A stretch of DNA of 64,000 nt from Aphelenchoides besseyi (Eukaryota > Nematoda > Chromadorea > Rhabditida > Aphelenchoididae), in NCBI GenBank assembly GCA_024699855.1, contig JAMPIQ010000001.1, positions 7,316,001-7,380,000 of the forward strand. The letters are read 5' to 3'. Position numbers and translations under genes: made by a program. This document shows positions 23,201 to 35,741 of the stretch, piece after piece. Every line of letters starts with the position of its first letter. Position 1 is the first letter of the stretch. The notes beneath the pieces are model-generated. The model saw only the letters and a program-made list of their open reading frames with translations. It had not been told where the DNA came from and did no database searches.

Positions 23201-26200
23201 ACGGGTATCCCAACACACAGACCGCTCCATCGACTCAAAAGCAGAAATGAACTCCGCGACAATTCGCTCAGGGGTGGAGGAGGATTGTGTGAAACGTCAG
23301 AACGAAATTTGTCAGCGATTCGTGCATCTTAGTTTCCATAAAATGACGACTCGTGGCGCATGTCCAGATCTTCGCAGACAATTGTTGATTCTACATCTTT
23401 TACGCAAAGCAAAATCCGATCTTACCAGGTTTGTTTAACTCTCGAGTTTTTCTGTGTTCGTTTTTGCCCCGAAACTCTTTGGTCGTCTTTGCATTGTCGG
23501 TCTTTAATCCGCTTTGCCTTCGACGCTGCTCGGGGGTCGTCGGTTTTACGTCTTTTGCGCGCTCTTTTCCTTCGCATTCCCAACCGCGTTCGACTAACGC
23601 GCAAAACTGAACGCGAAAAAACTTATCAGTGGCAAGACCGTTCGTACTGAACTCGTCTGGGTGCAGTTCTTGTCTAGTAGGCGTTTTACACTTTTTTGGT
23701 AACATTGCATTAAAATCGAAAGTCTTGGTCGCAGACATTTTTTGGGCAACTTTACGAAAAATTGAATTGGAAAACGGAAAATTGATGATTACTTCATGAA
23801 AGACGAGGGTCAAGTTTCTAATCCATCGCACTCAACCAACGACTCTCTTCTTCACGTCTCTAATCCACGTTCTGCACGCATCGTTGTTTATTCGACTTAG
23901 AAGATTAAATAATGATATGAAAATTGTTTTCGAGAATCGTTAAACAAACGGCTTCATCAAATTGGAAGCAATCAGTTGCGCAATACCCATCCGTTGATCT
24001 GCGCGACCTATTTGCAGCTGTTTTTCGGCGCAATAAAGAAGTTTGCTTATGCCGATGTCCAGCAGTGCAATTTGGTGTCCCATTGAATTTAAGCTAATTC
24101 ATTGGTTTGATATTGAATAACAAAGGTATAGGAAAAACGATTGGGAAAATGCTCGCAGTGGTCTCTTCCATTGACATTTAAGCTGCACCTTCGGTTCTTT
24201 GTGTTTATCTTTTGCAATGGGTCTTCGTTTTCTTCAGGCTATTGAAATACGTCAAATAAACAGACGACTCGAATCCTTAAACTGACAAAACGATTGATTC
24301 CGAAAAGAACGAACAAATTGCTTCCTGGTCGTCTTTTCACTGTTTCCGCGGTTTTTTTGGTCAGTGGAGTCGATTGTGCGAAGTTCACACTTTTGACAAG
24401 TTGCTCACGCGCTTTCCGATTTTATCAAATGGACGAGCTGCAAACAAACTACCAGGTTGACGTTGCGGATTTTCACGTGCGTCCAGAGAGCTCGAACCCG
24501 ATAAGCAAGACTGACAGTCCCGATTATAAGCCGCTCGAAACATTACGAAGAGGTCGAAGTTTGGTGCAAAGAAAAGAGCAACAAGCCATTTTTCAATTCG
24601 TCCTTCTCGCCCCAACAACCAATGTGCCGACCAGCAGGAAACCGAGCGGATGGCGGCAAAGTGATGAATCGGACGCGTGGCCCGAACGAAAATCCCCGGA
24701 ATTCGTAGGTCGATCTTCTCTCCATCGCCCAGGGGAACAGCGCATCTCGTAATCCTCAACATTCACGAAAATCGCGCGATTCCGAAGAGATTGACAAACG
24801 AAAATGTCCGCTTCTTATCGCTTTTCGGTTGATTTGCCTGTTGCTCAAATCGAAGCGGAAACCGTTGACCAGATTGTAGCGGCGATACGGATATTGCGAG
24901 TCGAAAATTACGGTTGGCTGCTTTTTGGCCATTGGCTTTTCTGTAATCATTTGTCCGAAGAACTTGACGAATTGTTTCGACTGTTTGATCCTTTTCATTT
25001 TAACTGCGCACATTTTTCGGCATCCTTCGGCGGCACACTTCAACCGGCACACAGAAGGCCGCTTAGTAGCACGATAAGACGGCTCTTCTGCGTTCTTTTT
25101 TTGCCGCCTCGGCTCTTCACGCACCAGGCGTCTTCTCATGTTTGCATCGGCGGATTTACTTTGCAATGAAGAGCATTTGCCGACTTTCCTACCGAAAAGA
25201 AACAGTTTAATGCATGAAACAACACTTGAATTTGTTTACAATTGCGACGCAAACTTGTCAATCGAAACATGCAAAGAACGACTTTGATCCATTGCTCTCG
25301 AAATGTCCGAAAATTTGGCCGGTACGTCGGTGCACACAAAGAGACGATGCTGATGATCGATCGGCTGCTTCGACACGCCCCGGGTTTTATCAGCCCGCTG
25401 GCGGCTGTCCGATTAACTTTGCAACATTTCGAGATCGGGCGCAAACTCTCGAGTTTTACGAGCTTTCCGATTGCTCTTGTGATGGCGCTGCCCGCACGTT
25501 TACGCGAAGAACAACATGACTCCACCAATTTAAAACTTGAATTAGAATGCTCTTTTGCCTATAAATCAAACGGCGGAGTCAGTTTGCAGATGTTGCGGTT
25601 CTCGTCGACGCAGAGCGCGGAATCGAATTTGGACGCGGCGCCGATTGTCTTCGACATTTGCCGGATGACGTTGAGGGGAAGCGACGGCGGAAAAATTGAA
25701 TTTTGCACGCTTTTTGTTCGCAGCTAAAAATAAACACACATGAGTTGGTAATTTCTCTGCAAACTCCTGCTGTTGGTTTGCGAAACGTGGTAATCAGAGA
25801 GCATTTCGGTCGCCCCTTTTCATCGCCGTTGAACGAGGCGGAAAAGCCGGACGGTGTGGAGCGCAATTAGACTGCGCACGATTCGCTTTTTATTGGATTC
25901 GGATCTGGCGGCTGATTGATGAGTGACTGCGAATCACACGCCGTTCGAAGACGTTCAATTGAACCGAAATTCTTAATTCAACTTGCCAGCAAATGCTTGG
26001 CCGTTAAATGGCCACTCCACCGCCACGTTCCCAACAACAATTCAAAAACAACAAAGCGCTCGGAAGCCGATTTGCGTCGTCGAAAGTCGCTAATCGCGTT
26101 CCAAACTGCGCGGAAACTGCAGGCCGGTCGACGGGCTCTTGAGTTGTTTGCTCGTCGAGTGTGTCTTTCCTCTTTAGATTGTTGCCACAGTCCCACAGAT

Positions 26201-26887
26201 TTGCAAACATAATCGTCAAATTCAAAGGTCGTCGACCTTGACTTCGTTCTTCGCGGTTTATTGCAAAGACCGAAAATTGGTGTGTATAAAAAAAGAAATT
26301 ACTTCGTTTTCGCAACCTTTTCCCCAACTTTTACGGCATTTACGAGCGTTTCCAGCGAAAAATCGGCGGCTATTTTTATGGATACTTAGACGGTGGGCAT
26401 CACTGCTAATTGGTGTGTTGAGACACAAAGAACGAACTTGAAAGGACTCAATTTACACACAAACTTCCTAATTATTGAACTCGAGATTATAACAAAAGCT
26501 CACTGACATCTTTTCTGTGCGCAGATGTCCAAACAAAAAGAACAGACGGCGGCAAAGTGCGATCTTCTTCGCCAACATCTGCCCATTTAGCTCGTGCTTG
26601 AAAGTCTTAAAATTTTCAAATTACCTCGGAATCTCTTTTACAATCAACACATTTTCACTTATCGAAGTTCGTTGAGCTCAAATTCTAATCGCCTCCACTC
26701 AAATCGCCTTATGACCGACGATTGAGAAGTCTCTTAACTCGAAAAAACGTGCGGTCCTCGTCGATTTAGCGAGCGCATTAGATGAAGGACCTTAATGATC
26801 AAAGATCTTCAGTTGAGCACAAACGGCAAACACAGAGATTCGATAATTAGCAAAATCAAAACAAAGTTCTCATTCAATTAATTTCAG

Positions 26888-27665
26888 AGTTCCACCAGAA
26901 TGCGCATTTCTTTTGGAAAACGAGAAATGGACTCAAACTCCACGATTGAACAACTTCCGACGTTCATCGCCGGCCGGACGTCGAGCTCATCGCTCAGCAA
27001 GTCGATCACTCACACCGCACACTCAACGAACTCCCGTTCATCGGCGTCTGAATCAGCAACCAACGGCACCCGTCGTTTCAGTCAAACAACCAAAACCCTA
27101 CGTTGTGTACAGCGCTGATTCAGATGAGACGGAAGACGACGACCCAAAAAACTTGTCCGACGAAGAAGTTTTCGAGAAGGAGAATCGTGACGATGACAAT
27201 GTGGAACAACAGTTCTTGGGCTTAGTTGGCATTACTGAATCAACAGAACAACAACAACCAGAAGGTCTCAGTGATGCATTCACTAGTCGCCTTCAAAAAG
27301 CTCGTGTCCAAGCCGAAAAAGAAGAGTCACCACCATTGTACTTTCGTGCAGATGTTGTAGCTCCCGAAAACATGCAACAACAAATACCAATGACTGAAGA
27401 TCACATCGTTCCACAACAAAAAAACTCGATCGCCGATTACTTTTCAACTGCTCCGTTGGACGAAGACGAAAGTGATGGTGATTACTCGACTGACGACGAT
27501 GAGTACGAATTGGATGGTCTTCAATCATTCAAACGTCGAATTCGTAAACGTTGCAATCCGATGCCCGTAGTTGGAGTTCGTCCGATTGTTGCGGTGGCTG
27601 AGAAGCGTTTGAAAGACGATGAAATTCAATTGGAAGATGAACAACGAGTACCGATCGCAGTTTGA
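26888..27665 (+). CDS. acidic, disordered protein, C-terminal coding exon (function unknown)
   Basis: An open frame starts directly after the acceptor AATTTCAG (ending 26887) and runs about 258 codons to TGA at 27665. There is no in-frame ATG near the start, so it needs an upstream exon ending in a matching phase. The protein begins basic and Ser/Pro/Arg-rich (RRAHRSASRSLTPHTQR). It continues with acidic runs (DSDETEDDDPKNLSDEEVF), a Gln-rich part, a second acidic run (DEDESDGDYSTDDDEYEL), and a basic cluster FKRRIRKRCNPMPVV that could be a nuclear signal. No folded domain is recognisable; a nuclear scaffold or regulatory protein is only a guess. A long AT-rich 3' UTR with AATAAAA near 28109 follows. 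Confidence 0.6.
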
Positions 27666-30600
27666 GGAAACGTCGCAAAATTCTCTCTGGTCTCTTGAAT
27701 TCATTTTCTTTTCGTACGATTCTCATTCACGTAGCACTATTATTATAACTCTTGTATCATCATTCGCACTATTCTTGTCATATTTCCGCACTTTGATAGT
27801 TCAAACAAATTCCCATGTAGGACCGCTGGACGTTCGACATTGTCGTTTTTTGTCCACTTACTTTAATTCATAGTCCGAGTTCATAAACCGAGTCGACTTC
27901 AGGTCTCAGGACCAGAACGATGAGAAACCGCAAAAGTTTGGCGTCGTTCTGTTCTCTTATTTTGATCCCGTTCCTTTTATCAACTCTTCCGCTTTACTCT
28001 CGATTAGTACAAACGTAGTATTTTTTTAAAAACTCTCGTCCCCTCCATTTTGTTTCACTGGAATCTTGAATACACGGGCCACCACGTCAAACGTTGTGTG
28101 TATCAAAATAAAACCCAAAAAGCTTTAGCGTTTCCAATCCACATTATTAGGTAGAAATCAGGGAAGCATTACCACGATTATTATTTTGCTTGTTAATTGT
28201 TTTTGCTATAGGACACACTTTTTAATTGTTAAGTTTTATCGTCTACTCTGTGCGCATCTCTCAACCACTTAATTTAACTTGTAGAATCGCCACTGATTGT
28301 CCATCGTTTCTTATTTAGCGTGTAGGATTACCGCTCGCATTTCTCGCTTCTATTTGGTTTAACCAAAACTTCAAATCCGCGTTCAATCGCTGTGGTACAG
28401 CTCCGAACCTTTTCGCCATTGCCCCGTGCATCAGCGACCGCCGTGTTTATGCCGATGGTGGCTTCGGGTTTGTCTTCTTTTTCCCTGAGTTACGCCAAAA
28501 CACCCCGATTTCGTTTATGTCGATTCGGTTAACAGACCGGCGTCCAGTCAAAAACTTTTTAGTCCCAGCTGTCCGGACATTCCCGTTGAATGGACAGAAA
28601 GAAATTTGCCGCTTTTTCCCGTCTTAATGTTCTCAACAATATTTTCGTAGATCCTTAAAATGACAAAGAGAAAGGAGTACTGTATCCTTAGTAGTGATGA
28701 TTTCTCATTTCGCCTCACTCTTTTGTTTTGTAGAACCTTCGGCTTTTCTCTTTTCGTTTGGTTGCGGTTGAGCCTCCGCATTGTCGAGGAGAACAACTGA
28801 TCCTTCCCAATAGTTCAGCGCATTGACGAGTTGTTTTCCTTTTCAATTCTCATAAGTTTGTTGTTTTCTATAAATGATCTTCAAATTCAATCGTTGAGAA
28901 CAAATCGAAACCAATTGGTTCGCCGTTACCGTGACGGCGCTTTACAGTCGACGGTTGAATTTACACAACTCGACGGCACGTGTTTCCCAAATTGATGACT
29001 TCGAAGGCTTTTTTATGAATCAGCACGCAATTGCGTGAGAAGTTGTAATTCAAAGCTCATTACTCATTTATGGACAAAGCAACTGGACGTCTTATGTTGG
29101 GTCGTGAATTTCAATTCGTCAATTAGTCGAAAGTCGTCAACACACTACTGCATCAATTAAGCGAAAGAACGATACATAGTACAAGGTTGACACAAATAGA
29201 CGGATAAGCGGACGTGCAAATCCTCTTTGGATCATTTACTACGACGCAAAGTTGCCCACGCACGTCGGTTCGAGAAGAAACGTTTTTGGTTGATTGGGAA
29301 TTTTCGTTTCAAATTAGCTGCTTGTTTTCCTCGACATCGTGAATAGTTTTCGCGAAATGAACAAAAGAACAACAACGAGCCACAAACTTCTCTCCATTGT
29401 TTCGTTGAAGCGGAAACAAAAAAACATTTTCCTCTCGACGCCGACAATCTTTTCGTGGCGACCAATTACACGCCAAAAACTAATTGGACGTTTGGCCCCG
29501 AATTACGCTCATAGGGAATGCGCGTATGACCTTTGACTGACAATCCGCGAACAATGACCGTTGGAAAACGAACTCCTTTCAACCACGTCGCCGAGTGGAA
29601 ATCTGAAGGACGCGCGATAGCACATTTGCAGCAAACCCGCTAATTAAAATGCTGCTGACGACTGTTTTCAGCAGCCTTTGTACTCGACGCTAACCCTCTT
29701 CAGGACTTCTAATCTCGAGTGTAATTGGAAAACTCGTAACTAATTCTCCATATTTTCTCACTAATTAACACGAAAATTGGTTTGTCATCGGCTGTTCCCG
29801 ACAATCAAGCCAAAGAACGGCTCGTTTGAGGCAGATGGAGGCTGAAAATAAATCCGCGGATTATCCCAATCGCCGTTGACTTTTTATTTGGCTTTAACGC
29901 GTCATAAAGATGGTGAGGAAAAGACCAAATTTCTAACTTCACGGCCGTTCAAACGATTGCACTCTCGAATCACCTTCTTTGTGGTTTCGAAAACGTCCTT
30001 TGAAGCCGAAAGCTGTGGCAAGTGCGGTTTGTGTTTCCATAATTTCTATTTTTACTTTTTGCTTCCTTTCGTCCGTGGAATTGAACTAGGGAACTCCACG
30101 ACCAAAGACCGATTCCCTCCTCTATTTTAACAAAACCAAAGACTTCAAACGAAAGAAATGTTCTCGGGACGACTTTGCTATCCGTTCTGCACACTCAAAC
30201 GTAACTCTGTGGTTCGAAAACATTCTTGAGGTCAAAACAATAAACTTTTTCGACAAAAGTGTTCTTCTGATTGTTGACGAACATTTTCCCTTCAACTAAC
30301 GATCTTGAGTCTTTGACGTACCGTCCGAGAAATTCAACACACAACAAATTAGAAGAACGTGAATTCAGGCGAGAAAAACTACGAGAACAATCGGACAACA
30401 ACAACCATCCGCAGTCATCGACGAACAAATTTTCCACTTCGACGAATCGCGTCGTTTCGAATTTCGCACTTCGATTTAACAGAAAAAAGAATCTAAACGG
30501 TTTCGTCTTTCTATTGCGGTCCGAAGTCTACGTCGAGGAAACCAGAAGACGAACAATCGAATTCACAAACACACTCGAAAACTGTCGATTGAAAGAAGCA

Positions 30601-32798
30601 GATTCCAATTTCCGGTGCGGTTTCAAAACTCTCAATTACTTCCGCAGTTCAGAGGACAAATACAAAATCGATCACTTAAACGAAAAAAACTAATTAGCTT
30701 GTGAAACAAATGGGTTTCCGCGTAACTTCCAAATGATTGGCAATTAGAAGAAGCGGACAGTTGACTTGTCGGTCCAAATGACGCGTGAATGTTTACGGTA
30801 AGCAAATGAGATGCTTAGAGACAATTCAATCGGCTTATCGTGTTCACTCTTTGCAGCTTAAGAAAACGTAAAAATTTGTCCATGTAAACACTTCGAAATA
30901 ATCTTCTACGATTCTCGTTTAAGTGAACGTCCATTACTCTCGGCTTGTTTGTTCGGTGGTTACGTTTGTGATTTGAAATTGGATAGTGAAAAACAAAGAT
31001 CAGTTCGTTTCGGTTGACATATCCAACCACCAAGTCGTCAGCTGCCGTTTTGGGTTGTTGAGATGGTCGAAGGATTAACAAGCAACGTCAAGACCTATCG
31101 GAAGCATACGATTTCAAAGCATCGTGTGTCAACGCGGCACTTGAAAATTACGGTTCTTTGTAGGTCGCGTGCAAACATCATTCGATTTCACGCCTTTGCC
31201 TTTCAACTCCACCGACCACAAAGACCAATCAATGCCATTAACTACCGTAACACAGATGAGTAACCTTCGAATCGAACTTCGGTCTTCATTGTTAGACGGA
31301 ATGCGAAATAAAATTTACGTTTTGTCTCTTACACAGACGGACACTTGCGATGTTAAGGACTCCCAAAGGCGAAGAGGAAAACGGCGCAGATTTGGACAAA
31401 CAAAAAAGAACTGACGAGTCCAAACTTCACTCTTGGTTGAGACCACACAACTCGCAATATACAGTTGGGTTCTTTTTTCATCATACACTTCGCGACGACC
31501 CGTCTGTTTTCCGATCGAGATGCGCACAAAATTTCGAGATTTTGTTTGCGAACTTAATTTTTTCATAAGAAAAGTTACGTCAACTCGAAGATTCATCATT
31601 TGCACGAAATATTATGTTTTGCAATCTTCCACAGAAATTTCGTTTACAGAACGAAAACAATAGTCGTGTGTAAATGCAAATTGTTCGACGAGAAGAAATT
31701 TGGCCTTCGGAACGTTGGCGGTTGCACTTTTGCTTCTTAGAACGGTGGTGTTCCTCTCTCCTTCCTGTTCCATGCATCGCAAACACTCAACAGACCGACT
31801 GACAACGAATCAAATCGTATCACGTTTCAGTGAGCCTGCGGTCGTGGCCACGGGCGAGGGATCACCGTTAGAGCACACAGTCGACCAGTTACGAACGATT
31901 TTAAAACACTCCGACCATCGGGCTCGTTTGCTATTCGCCGTCCACATAAAGCAAATAAACAAGAACGAGAAGGAAACCGGACCTCATCGTTTTTGTTCAA
32001 ACAAACAACCTCTCAAAGGCTTCGACCTTCACCATCGTTCTTCACCGTTCTTTGGCTGCAATTATCCTCGCGCATACAAACAAGCAATCGTATTGAATCC
32101 ATTAAATTAGTCCACAGGAATCAAGGTCAATTCTCAACACACAACCACACCGGAAAAGCGGAAAGGCGCTGGAGCGTTCGACACGAAAAGCAAATCGATT
32201 TCTGGAAAACTTCCGCAAATTGAGTTGGCGGAATTGATGCGCATCAACGAGCAAATTGAGTTGATGCTTGATCGGATGATTTATCCGTTTGAATCGATGC
32301 AATTGCGGTTGTGATTTTCGTTTATTCGCACAACATCGACGTCCATTTGTCGACTTGAATGAGAGCAATCATTACGCGAAAGCTGTCAATTGCCAAACAC
32401 ACTTTTCAGCGTCAATTTTGAATCGATTGCTGGATCTAACGAATTCTGGTTTTTGGGCAAATTGCAAAAAAAACTCGAGTCGAAACGCCAACTTCGGCAT
32501 TCTTGTGGGGGCTATTCATCAGTCCGCTCGAAAATGACCGCCAATTCCCTCAAGGTCATTAGTTCTCAAGGCACACGAACATCATTAAATGGTAGAAGTT
32601 ATGAAGCAGAACGGTCGTGATTTATTGCCGTTGTTTCAAACGGCGCCAAATTCTGGACTCGATTCAAAAAGATTCTGGGGAGTTGAGGTTCGACAAAAAT
32701 TGGATTACTTTCGAATAGCAAGTGAAAACACAAATTTATTAGGTGATTAGATGTTGAAAAACAAGTGATTTGGAAATAAAATTTATCTCAAATTAAAC
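27666..32798. other. 3' UTR then 4.7 kb gene-poor stretch
   Basis: The first 450 bp look like the 3' UTR of the acidic protein gene (AATAAA near 28109). Beyond it I see no supported gene; the longest open frames (30271-30693 and 31700-32110, +) lack start or splice context and match nothing. Several pieces are rich in CGAAA/TTTCG words, as in the larger gene-poor stretch. Confidence 0.45.
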
Positions 32799-33371
32799 TC
32801 ATTTTTCCTTAGCATCTTCTCCTTCAACTTGATCCATGGCCGTATAACTAGGAGCTAACTGGTCGAGTTCTTTGCCCGTCGCTTCGGAGCTTTCTTTGGC
32901 CGTGTAACTCGCAGCTAACGGTATGTTCTGAAAAATTACGAGCTAAGAACATCAAAGTCATTGAACCAACCTCATCATTTCCATCGTTCTTTGGAGGCCC
33001 TTTTTCACTTTTCTTCGATACTTTCTTAGACATAAGTTCATCGGCTGAAGATAACAGAGAATTATCGATCTTCGTACGAACTTACGTGTAGCTACCAAAG
33101 CGAGTGGTGGTGGTGGACGTTTCGGTGGACGTAGTTTCGCAAGATAATCGGGACTAAGAACCAATTTTACTGCTTTCCGTTTAGCCATCTGGTAACTCTT
33201 CTTCGCATTCGTTTCTCTCCAAACGAAAATTATCATAATAGACAATGCGATAAGATCGATGATGACAATAATTATAAGGAAGATTGTGAATGGCGAGACA
33301 CTCGAATCGTAGTCGTCGATTTCCAATGGATTCAAACAAATTCCTGTTGAAAACTCTGATGGATCGCTCAT
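32799..33371 (-). CDS. small single-pass membrane protein, unknown function
   Basis: Three exons (33086-33371, 32971-33044 and 32799-32927) join in phase to 162 residues from ATG (MSDPSEFSTG) to TGA. One strong membrane span lies at about residues 23-48 (FTIFLIIIVIIDLIALSIMI), preceded by an acidic segment and followed by basic residues (MAKRKAVK), so the C-terminus is probably cytoplasmic. Then comes a proline-rich piece (LRPPKRPPPPLA), a Lys-rich piece, and a tail with two similar units, LAASYTAKESSE and LAPSYTAMDQVE. The size and topology recall small channel accessory subunits, but I see no diagnostic motif. The introns are clean GT-AG, and the donor after exon 1 (TACAC then GTAAGT) is strong. 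Confidence 0.65.
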
Positions 33372-35741
33372 CGTCGTTGAAACAAAAGAACTTAATTGCA
33401 AAGTTTAGAACTCGAAATGAAATCGATTTGGTATTATCGGTCGATTGACTTATAATTATGCAAAGTCGTTCGAAATCTTCGACGACAATCAACCTCCGTA
33501 ATTTGATGGAACAAGTCGAATGCTCGGCATCAAACTTGATCGTCAGCTGTGCATCCATCCAACTATAAAATACTTGATTGTGGTTCGTTCGCTAGGAATT
33601 TGAAAGCTATTGATACCGCATTGTATCGGATTGATGGTGGAGTAGAACCAAAACACGAAACAATTCGCCATAAGATTTTTAGATCAGTGCACTGCATCGA
33701 TACGCTCACGACTTTAAGGCAGAAGTTTGATCGTCAACTACCGAATTTCTTACTCTTTTGGATGGTCGTCTTGTAATTGGCCGCGTAGATGCGCCAAATT
33801 TACAACTCAATATCTTTTTTGTACCAATTTGTTTGATCAGCTTGCGATTGCTGTGGAGGATCGAGAAGTTGAACGTAAAAATTTTCGTTTTTCGTTTATC
33901 GTGAACGAACATTTGAAATCGAAATCATAAATTGTGGTTATGCGGCAATCATTTGAACGTTAATGTCCGAGTTCAAAGTGTTTATGACGCAATTTTCGCG
34001 CCCATTTCCACGACTTCAAACCACAAACCTTCTAACAGTCAGCCGACTTTCTTATTTCCGATTAACTCCAAGTTTTCCCCATTGTTGCTTCAGGCACCGA
34101 TCACCAAATGACGTTAAATTCGCTTGAGTTGCTCGTAAATTTTGCTCTCAAATCGCCTGCCACATTGTTTTTTGATTACAGTGATCAAAAAGTGGAGCGG
34201 CGAGTTGGCGGCGATTGAACGTGCCAATTGGCAGCAAATTTTGTCATCTTCCGAAATGTCGTCGGCCATCCGGAGCTTTTTGATGAACTCGGACGTGTGA
34301 TTGTGATCGAACGGTTAATCTGCTTACTCAATAAGTTCGGCCTGGTGAATTTGCGTTTCAAACCCCTTGTTTATGTCACTTGAACTCAAACGAGAAGGAG
34401 GAAATGTCGATCAGTCAAAACCACGATGTTTCAGAAATTGTTTTTGAGTTCAATAGTCGGAAGTGAAGATCAACTTGTTCAGCTCATTTGTGGGGTTGAC
34501 TAACGAGTCTCGAACGTCTGTTGGCATTTCTCGGCTTCTTTCCCGTCGCTTTTCGTTTCGACTGAAGGGCGGGACACAAGCCAGAACGATGAGCCTCCAG
34601 TTACCTACGGCACAGATTCCATGGGGTCGTTGAAACAGATTGACGCGTATTTTTGTCACTTGTCAACAACGTCAAACGCTTCATCAATTCTGAGCTTTAT
34701 TTTTGCTCTTTTACTCATTCATCCTTCACACTCATTCTTTTGCTTCCGTTCAGTAGTTTTTTGTTTAAAAGTCTACGATCATTATAAAACTTCGCTTTCC
34801 AGCAATTACTTAAACTCCAATGATGACGGTTAGTCCTCTTCGGACAAACGTTTTTTGATTGGACATCTGAGTTCGAATCAAAATTTTGAGTTCACTGATC
34901 TCGGCATCAACGATCGACCGCGATGATCGTTTTCTTTACCGTTCTTCGGAGTGTTCTGCACTCTGATAGAGTGAAGGTGAGTTACGGTACTTGGTTATTG
35001 ACGTTGTGTGCTGTCGAAAAGAGTTTAAAATTGTCCTCGTTAATCTTCTTTCAACTCCAACAAACCATTCGGTTTGTGTTTATTTTCCTTCCCTACGAAT
35101 TTACTGTCTGGACTTCTAAATATTCTCGATATTGAAATGACACACTTCAAAGAGTACTTATATCGTAAGTCTTGTGTTAAATGAAATCGAAAATACGAAG
35201 ATCCAAACACAGCAGGGAAATTACGATTGTCAGTTAATTGGAAATCCGGGGGTTTTATTTTCGGTCGTAAACGAAAACAACACACGTGTGTCCCACAAAG
35301 CTAACGCGCAATTTGTCTCTTAAATTGAAGATACGAATGAAACCGAAGTTGAAATCTGCTCGAATCTGTCGACAAGTCCAAGTCGCTGGTTTATCACTTG
35401 AAATCAGTTACAGAAGATCTGACCGCGAACGATCTTTCTCATGCCCTTTCAAGCCAATCCCCCAAGTTTTCGTTGACGAACGAGACGAAATGCGCGAATT
35501 TAACTCACGAATCTCGCATTTCGTTTTTGGCAGAAGGTTTGCGGCCAAAAAACATCGGCGATGTTCGAGCGGATTGATTGAGATAAATTCGTTCTTTGGA
35601 TGTCCGTTTTTTGTTGGTTATCAATCGGCGATCATTAGTTCGATTGGTCTCTAGTTGGTTAATCACGTTCGAAGGCACGTATCAGATTTCTTTTAACTTC
35701 TTGACAACATAAACAAACTTCGTATTTTGAATTTGTCAGCA
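33372..35741. other. gene-poor stretch upstream of the K+ channel
   Basis: No supported gene. On the - strand an open piece at 33430-33558 beginning MDAQLTIKFDAEH could be a 5' exon of the small membrane protein gene, but no clean join is visible. On the + strand 33549-33930 is open in several phases without a convincing model. An acceptor-like TTTGTCAG ends at 35739, three bases before the channel start. Confidence 0.4.

Larger units (their letters stand above)
12201..26887. other. 14.7 kb gene-poor stretch
   Basis: I find no recognisable protein, tRNA or rRNA gene on either strand. Open frames up to 200 codons occur but lack start codons, splice context or family resemblance. Composition is similar to the rest of the window, with locally GC-richer pieces (for example 15200-15240 and 21770-22000). 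Because the exon at 26888 needs an upstream start exon, part or all of this stretch may be a long first intron with regulatory sequence. The best exon-like candidate is 20094-20222, listed separately. Confidence 0.5.

Noticed and set aside
30271..30693. 140-codon + strand open frame
   Set aside because: Low-complexity charged composition, no start context, and an equally open antisense frame.
31700..32110. 136-codon + strand open frame with a hydrophobic start resembling a signal peptide
   Set aside because: It starts at TTG and lacks any family likeness or splice support.
33549..33930. Possible small gene on the + strand, one frame faintly like an Sm/LSM strand (DGRLVIGRV)
   Set aside because: The frame changes needed have no usable introns, and the likeness is too short.
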